Source: VAZQ01 sp036406655
GTDB taxonomy: Bacteria; Pseudomonadota; Alphaproteobacteria; Rhizobiales; Xanthobacteraceae
Direction: 5' to 3'
NCBI GenBank assembly: GCA_036406655.1
Contig: DASXAP010000327.1
Location: 1 to 16,467, forward strand
DNA: 16,467 nt
This document shows positions 14,183-16,467 of the stretch, piece by piece; position 1 is the first letter of the stretch; each line of letters opens with the position of its first letter. The notes beneath the pieces are model-generated. The model saw only the letters and a list, made by a program, of their open reading frames with translations. It was not told the DNA's origin and made no database searches. A program made the position numbers and the translations under genes.

Positions 14183-15058
14183 TCATTCCCGGCTGGCGGT
14201 GCCGAGCAGGCCGTACGGACGAACCACGAGCACCAGCGTCATCGCGGCGAACAGCATGACGTAGGAATAGCCGGGATTGATCATCGAGGTGATGCTGATG
14301 ATCTGTCCGGCGATCAGGCCGCCCAGCACGGCGCCCGGGAACGAGCCGACGCCGCCGATGACCACGACGACGAAAGTCTGCACCAGGATCGCCTGCCCCA
14401 TATCGGGCGTGAGCGACACCACCGGCGCGTTGACGATGCCGGCGAAGCCCGCCGCCATCGCGCCGACGCCGAAAACGAGCATGAAGATCCGGTAGACGTC
14501 GATGCCGAGCGCGTCGACCATGGCCGAATCCTCGATGCCGGCCCGCACGATCATGCCGACGCGGGTGCGGTAGAGCACCAGATAGAGCGCCAGCAGCGCC
14601 GCCGCGACGATGCCGACCAGCGCCAGCCGATAGGTCGGATAGAACATGAAGCCGAGCGGGGTGATCCCCGCGGCCCAGGACGGCGCGGGGACCACCTTGG
14701 AGAGGCTGCCGAAGAGGAAGCGAACGACCTCGACGAACACGATAGCCAGGCCGAAGGTGACCAGCAGCTGGTCCTCGGGCGGGCGGCTGTAGAAGTGACG
14801 GATGATGATGCGCTCCAGCACCACCCCGACGAGCCCGACAAAGAGCGTGCCGGCGAGCACGGCGACGAGGTACGAGCCGGTGTGGGCGTAGGCGACGTAG
14901 CCGGCGTAACCGCCGAGCATGAACATGGCGCCGTGCGCGAGGTTGAGGACACCGAGCGTGCCGTAGATGATCGTCAGGCCGGAGGAGATCAGCGCCAGCA
15001 GGGCGCCGAGCACCAGGCCGTTGAACATCTGCGATGCGAGATTGACCCAGTTGACCAC
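14183..15058 (-). CDS. livH: Branched-chain-type ABC transporter permease LivH
   Basis: A 291-residue membrane protein of the usual LivH length with about eight helices. Its N-terminal signature is LISSGLTIIYGTLGVLNLAH (24-43). The loop containing EDSAMVDALGIDVYRI is the family's ATPase-contact region. The GTG at 15058 has GAGG 7 nt upstream and is the best start. The gene lies 34 nt after the solute-binding protein and 13 nt before the LivM-LivG fusion, in the standard operon order. It forms half of the membrane channel. Confidence 0.95.
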   Translation of the reverse strand: MVNWVNLASQMFNGLVLGALLALISSGLTIIYGTLGVLNLAHGAMFMLGGYAGYVAYAHTGSYLVAVLAGTLFVGLVGVVLERIIIRHFYSRPPEDQLLVTFGLAIVFVEVVRFLFGSLSKVVPAPSWAAGITPLGFMFYPTYRLALVGIVAAALLALYLVLYRTRVGMIVRAGIEDSAMVDALGIDVYRIFMLVFGVGAMAAGFAGIVNAPVVSLTPDMGQAILVQTFVVVVIGGVGSFPGAVLGGLIAGQIISITSMINPGYSYVMLFAAMTLVLVVRPYGLLGTASRE

Positions 15059-15092
15059 GCAGCGGCCTCGCGCACGGAGCGTCAGCTCGGCA

Positions 15093-16463
15093 TCAGGTGT
15101 AATCGCCGAGATGGCAGCCGAACGCGTCCGGGCTCTGCATCAGCGCCGCACCGGGAACCACCTCGGTGACCTCCCAGAAGTCCTCCTTGTTGCGCATGTC
15201 GCTCGGTTTCTTGCCGCGAACGATGATCACCGGCCGAACGAGCTGGTGGTCGGCCGCGCGCCAATAGACCTCGCCGACGAGCGACTGGACCTTGCGCCCG
15301 GCCTCGTAGGACTTGATGACCGCGGGCGGATAGAACGTGCCGGCGTTCTCGACCGCCTCCGCCCAGAGGGCAAACTGCATGTACGCGTTCTCGGCGCCCC
15401 ATTCCGGACGGGAGCCGTATTTCGCCTGGAAGGTCTCGACGAACATCTTCGCCAGCGGAAATTTGTCCTCGAGCGTCCACCAGAAATCGGTGGCGGCGTA
15501 CACGCCCTGAGTGATCTCCGCCCCCACCTCCGGGGCAAGGAAGGGGATCTGATAGGGAATCACCAGCTTGAGCCGGGGCAGGATTCCGAACTGCTTGGCC
15601 TGCTGGGTGGACAGGACCGCGTCGTGACCCCAGTTCACGTTGATCAGGATCTCGGCATCGGAGTTGGCGATGTTCGTCAGATACGAGCTGTAGTCGGGCG
15701 CGCCGAGCGGCGAGACCTGGTTGGTGACCATCGTCCAGCCGCCGTTCTTGGTCAGATAGTCGTTCATCGACTTGGTGACCGTATGGCCGTAGGTGTAGTC
15801 CGGCGTCATGTACGCGGCCTTGCGGTTCTTGCCGAAGGTCTTCACCAGCACCGGGCCGAGCGCATTGGCCGCCGTCTCGCCGTAGAAGTCCTGGCGGAAT
15901 CCGTAGCGCACGCAGTCCTTGCCGGTGGTGTCGTTCGAGCCGGAGATGCCGGCGACGTAGAGCACCTTCTCGCGCTGCGCGAACTTGTTGAGCGCCACTG
16001 CCACCGCGCTCGAGGTCGAGCCGGTCATCAGGACCGCCTTGTTCTCGGTGATGAAGCGCTGCTGCTCCTGCACCGCCTCGTTCGGCTTGGCCGCCGAGTC
16101 AGCGACCCCGTATTTCACCTCCTTGCCGAGCACGCCCTTGGTCGTCTTCGGCGACATCTTCCTGATCAGCTCGTGCCCGGTATTAATGTGCTCGACCGCG
16201 AGCTGATAGCCCTTGAGCTCGTCCTCTCCCTGCACCGCATAGGTGCCGGTGCGCGGCACCGTGATGCCGATGAACACCGAATTGCCGGAAGAGCCGGCGG
16301 GCCAGGTTCCGATCGGCGGCCCCTCGCCGACCGCGTGCGCCGGCATCGTCAGAGCCGAGGGCAGCAAAGCGCCCCCGACAATTCCGGCGCCGGTCCGCAG
16401 CACGCCGCGCCGCGAAACTGCGCCCCTCGGAGCGGGAAGTAGACTTCGAATTGGCGATGACAT
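15093..16463 (-). CDS. ABC transporter solute-binding protein, LIV/Tat-exported
   Basis: A 456-residue periplasmic binding protein of the branched-chain amino acid (LivK, Peripla_BP_6) family. It opens with a twin-arginine signal, SRRGVLR (17-23), then a hydrophobic stretch and AHA ending near residue 44, a likely signal-peptidase site. Tat export implies folding in the cytoplasm first. The mature part begins VFIGITVPRTGTYAVQG, the first ligand-pocket strand of the family. GSTSSAVAVALNKFAQR and PDYTYGH are further typical segments. It is longer than most LivK proteins (about 370-390), with an extended N-terminus and C-terminus. It sets the substrate of the transporter, which may be an amino acid, amide, aromatic acid or another small organic solute. 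The ATG at 16463 is four bases from the window edge, so upstream control is not visible. Confidence 0.93.
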   Translation of the reverse strand: MSSPIRSLLPAPRGAVSRRGVLRTGAGIVGGALLPSALTMPAHAVGEGPPIGTWPAGSSGNSVFIGITVPRTGTYAVQGEDELKGYQLAVEHINTGHELIRKMSPKTTKGVLGKEVKYGVADSAAKPNEAVQEQQRFITENKAVLMTGSTSSAVAVALNKFAQREKVLYVAGISGSNDTTGKDCVRYGFRQDFYGETAANALGPVLVKTFGKNRKAAYMTPDYTYGHTVTKSMNDYLTKNGGWTMVTNQVSPLGAPDYSSYLTNIANSDAEILINVNWGHDAVLSTQQAKQFGILPRLKLVIPYQIPFLAPEVGAEITQGVYAATDFWWTLEDKFPLAKMFVETFQAKYGSRPEWGAENAYMQFALWAEAVENAGTFYPPAVIKSYEAGRKVQSLVGEVYWRAADHQLVRPVIIVRGKKPSDMRNKEDFWEVTEVVPGAALMQSPDAFGCHLGDYT

Positions 16464-16467
16464 CTGG

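Noticed and set aside
12334..14259. A very long plus-strand open frame (641 codons) opposite LivM-LivG
   Set aside because: It is antisense to a protein with intact motifs. Its composition (many Arg, His, Gln, Glu, no domains) is that of a mirror frame in GC-rich DNA. The same holds for the plus-strand frames at 2925-4517, 5347-6123, 6661-7782, 9171-10175, 10048-11613 and 14967-16442.

Overview
High-GC bacterial DNA. Almost every gene lies on the minus strand. The gene families (LIV-type ABC transporter with a fused LivM-LivG protein, DUF993 aldolase-like protein, HisD-like catabolic dehydrogenase, Tat-exported solute-binding protein) and the codon use suggest an alphaproteobacterium of the Hyphomicrobiales (Bradyrhizobium-like) type. 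That assignment is an inference, because no rRNA or other marker gene is present.

Layout in transcription order, right to left. (1) 16463-11630: a complete branched-chain-type ABC transporter, made of a solute-binding protein, LivH, a fused LivM-LivG and LivF. (2) 11592-10087: a multi-pass membrane protein I do not recognise. (3) 9929-7823: a HisD-family alcohol dehydrogenase and an SDR oxidoreductase. (4) 7711-7824: an array of TGTCAGA-type heptamers in inverted orientation. (5) 7686-2805: a Gfo/Idh/MocA dehydrogenase, a DUF993 protein, a sugar-phosphate isomerase-like TIM barrel and a CrtI/PYROXD2-like FAD oxidoreductase, the last three joined by TGATG stop-start overlaps. (6) 2713-2433: a Phd/YefM-type antitoxin gene with a one-base frameshift and no toxin. 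(7) 2208-2420: a small two-helix membrane protein, the only convincing plus-strand gene. (8) 2031-451: a class II aldolase/adducin-like protein and a lone SsuC/TauC-type ABC permease. (9) 1-450: the start of a TetR regulator running off the left edge, its palindromic operator, and a gene-free stretch packed with inverted repeats.

How the genes may work together (inference): genes 16463 to 2805 all point one way and look like one catabolic island. The LIV transporter would import an organic solute. The NAD(P)- and FAD-linked dehydrogenases would oxidise it. The DUF993 and TIM-barrel proteins could cleave or isomerise the keto intermediate. The substrate cannot be read from the sequence. The DUF993/TIM/Gfo-Idh/FAD set is the best candidate for an undescribed pathway. 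The antitoxin frameshift and the structured stretch near the left edge are the clearest sequence-level oddities.
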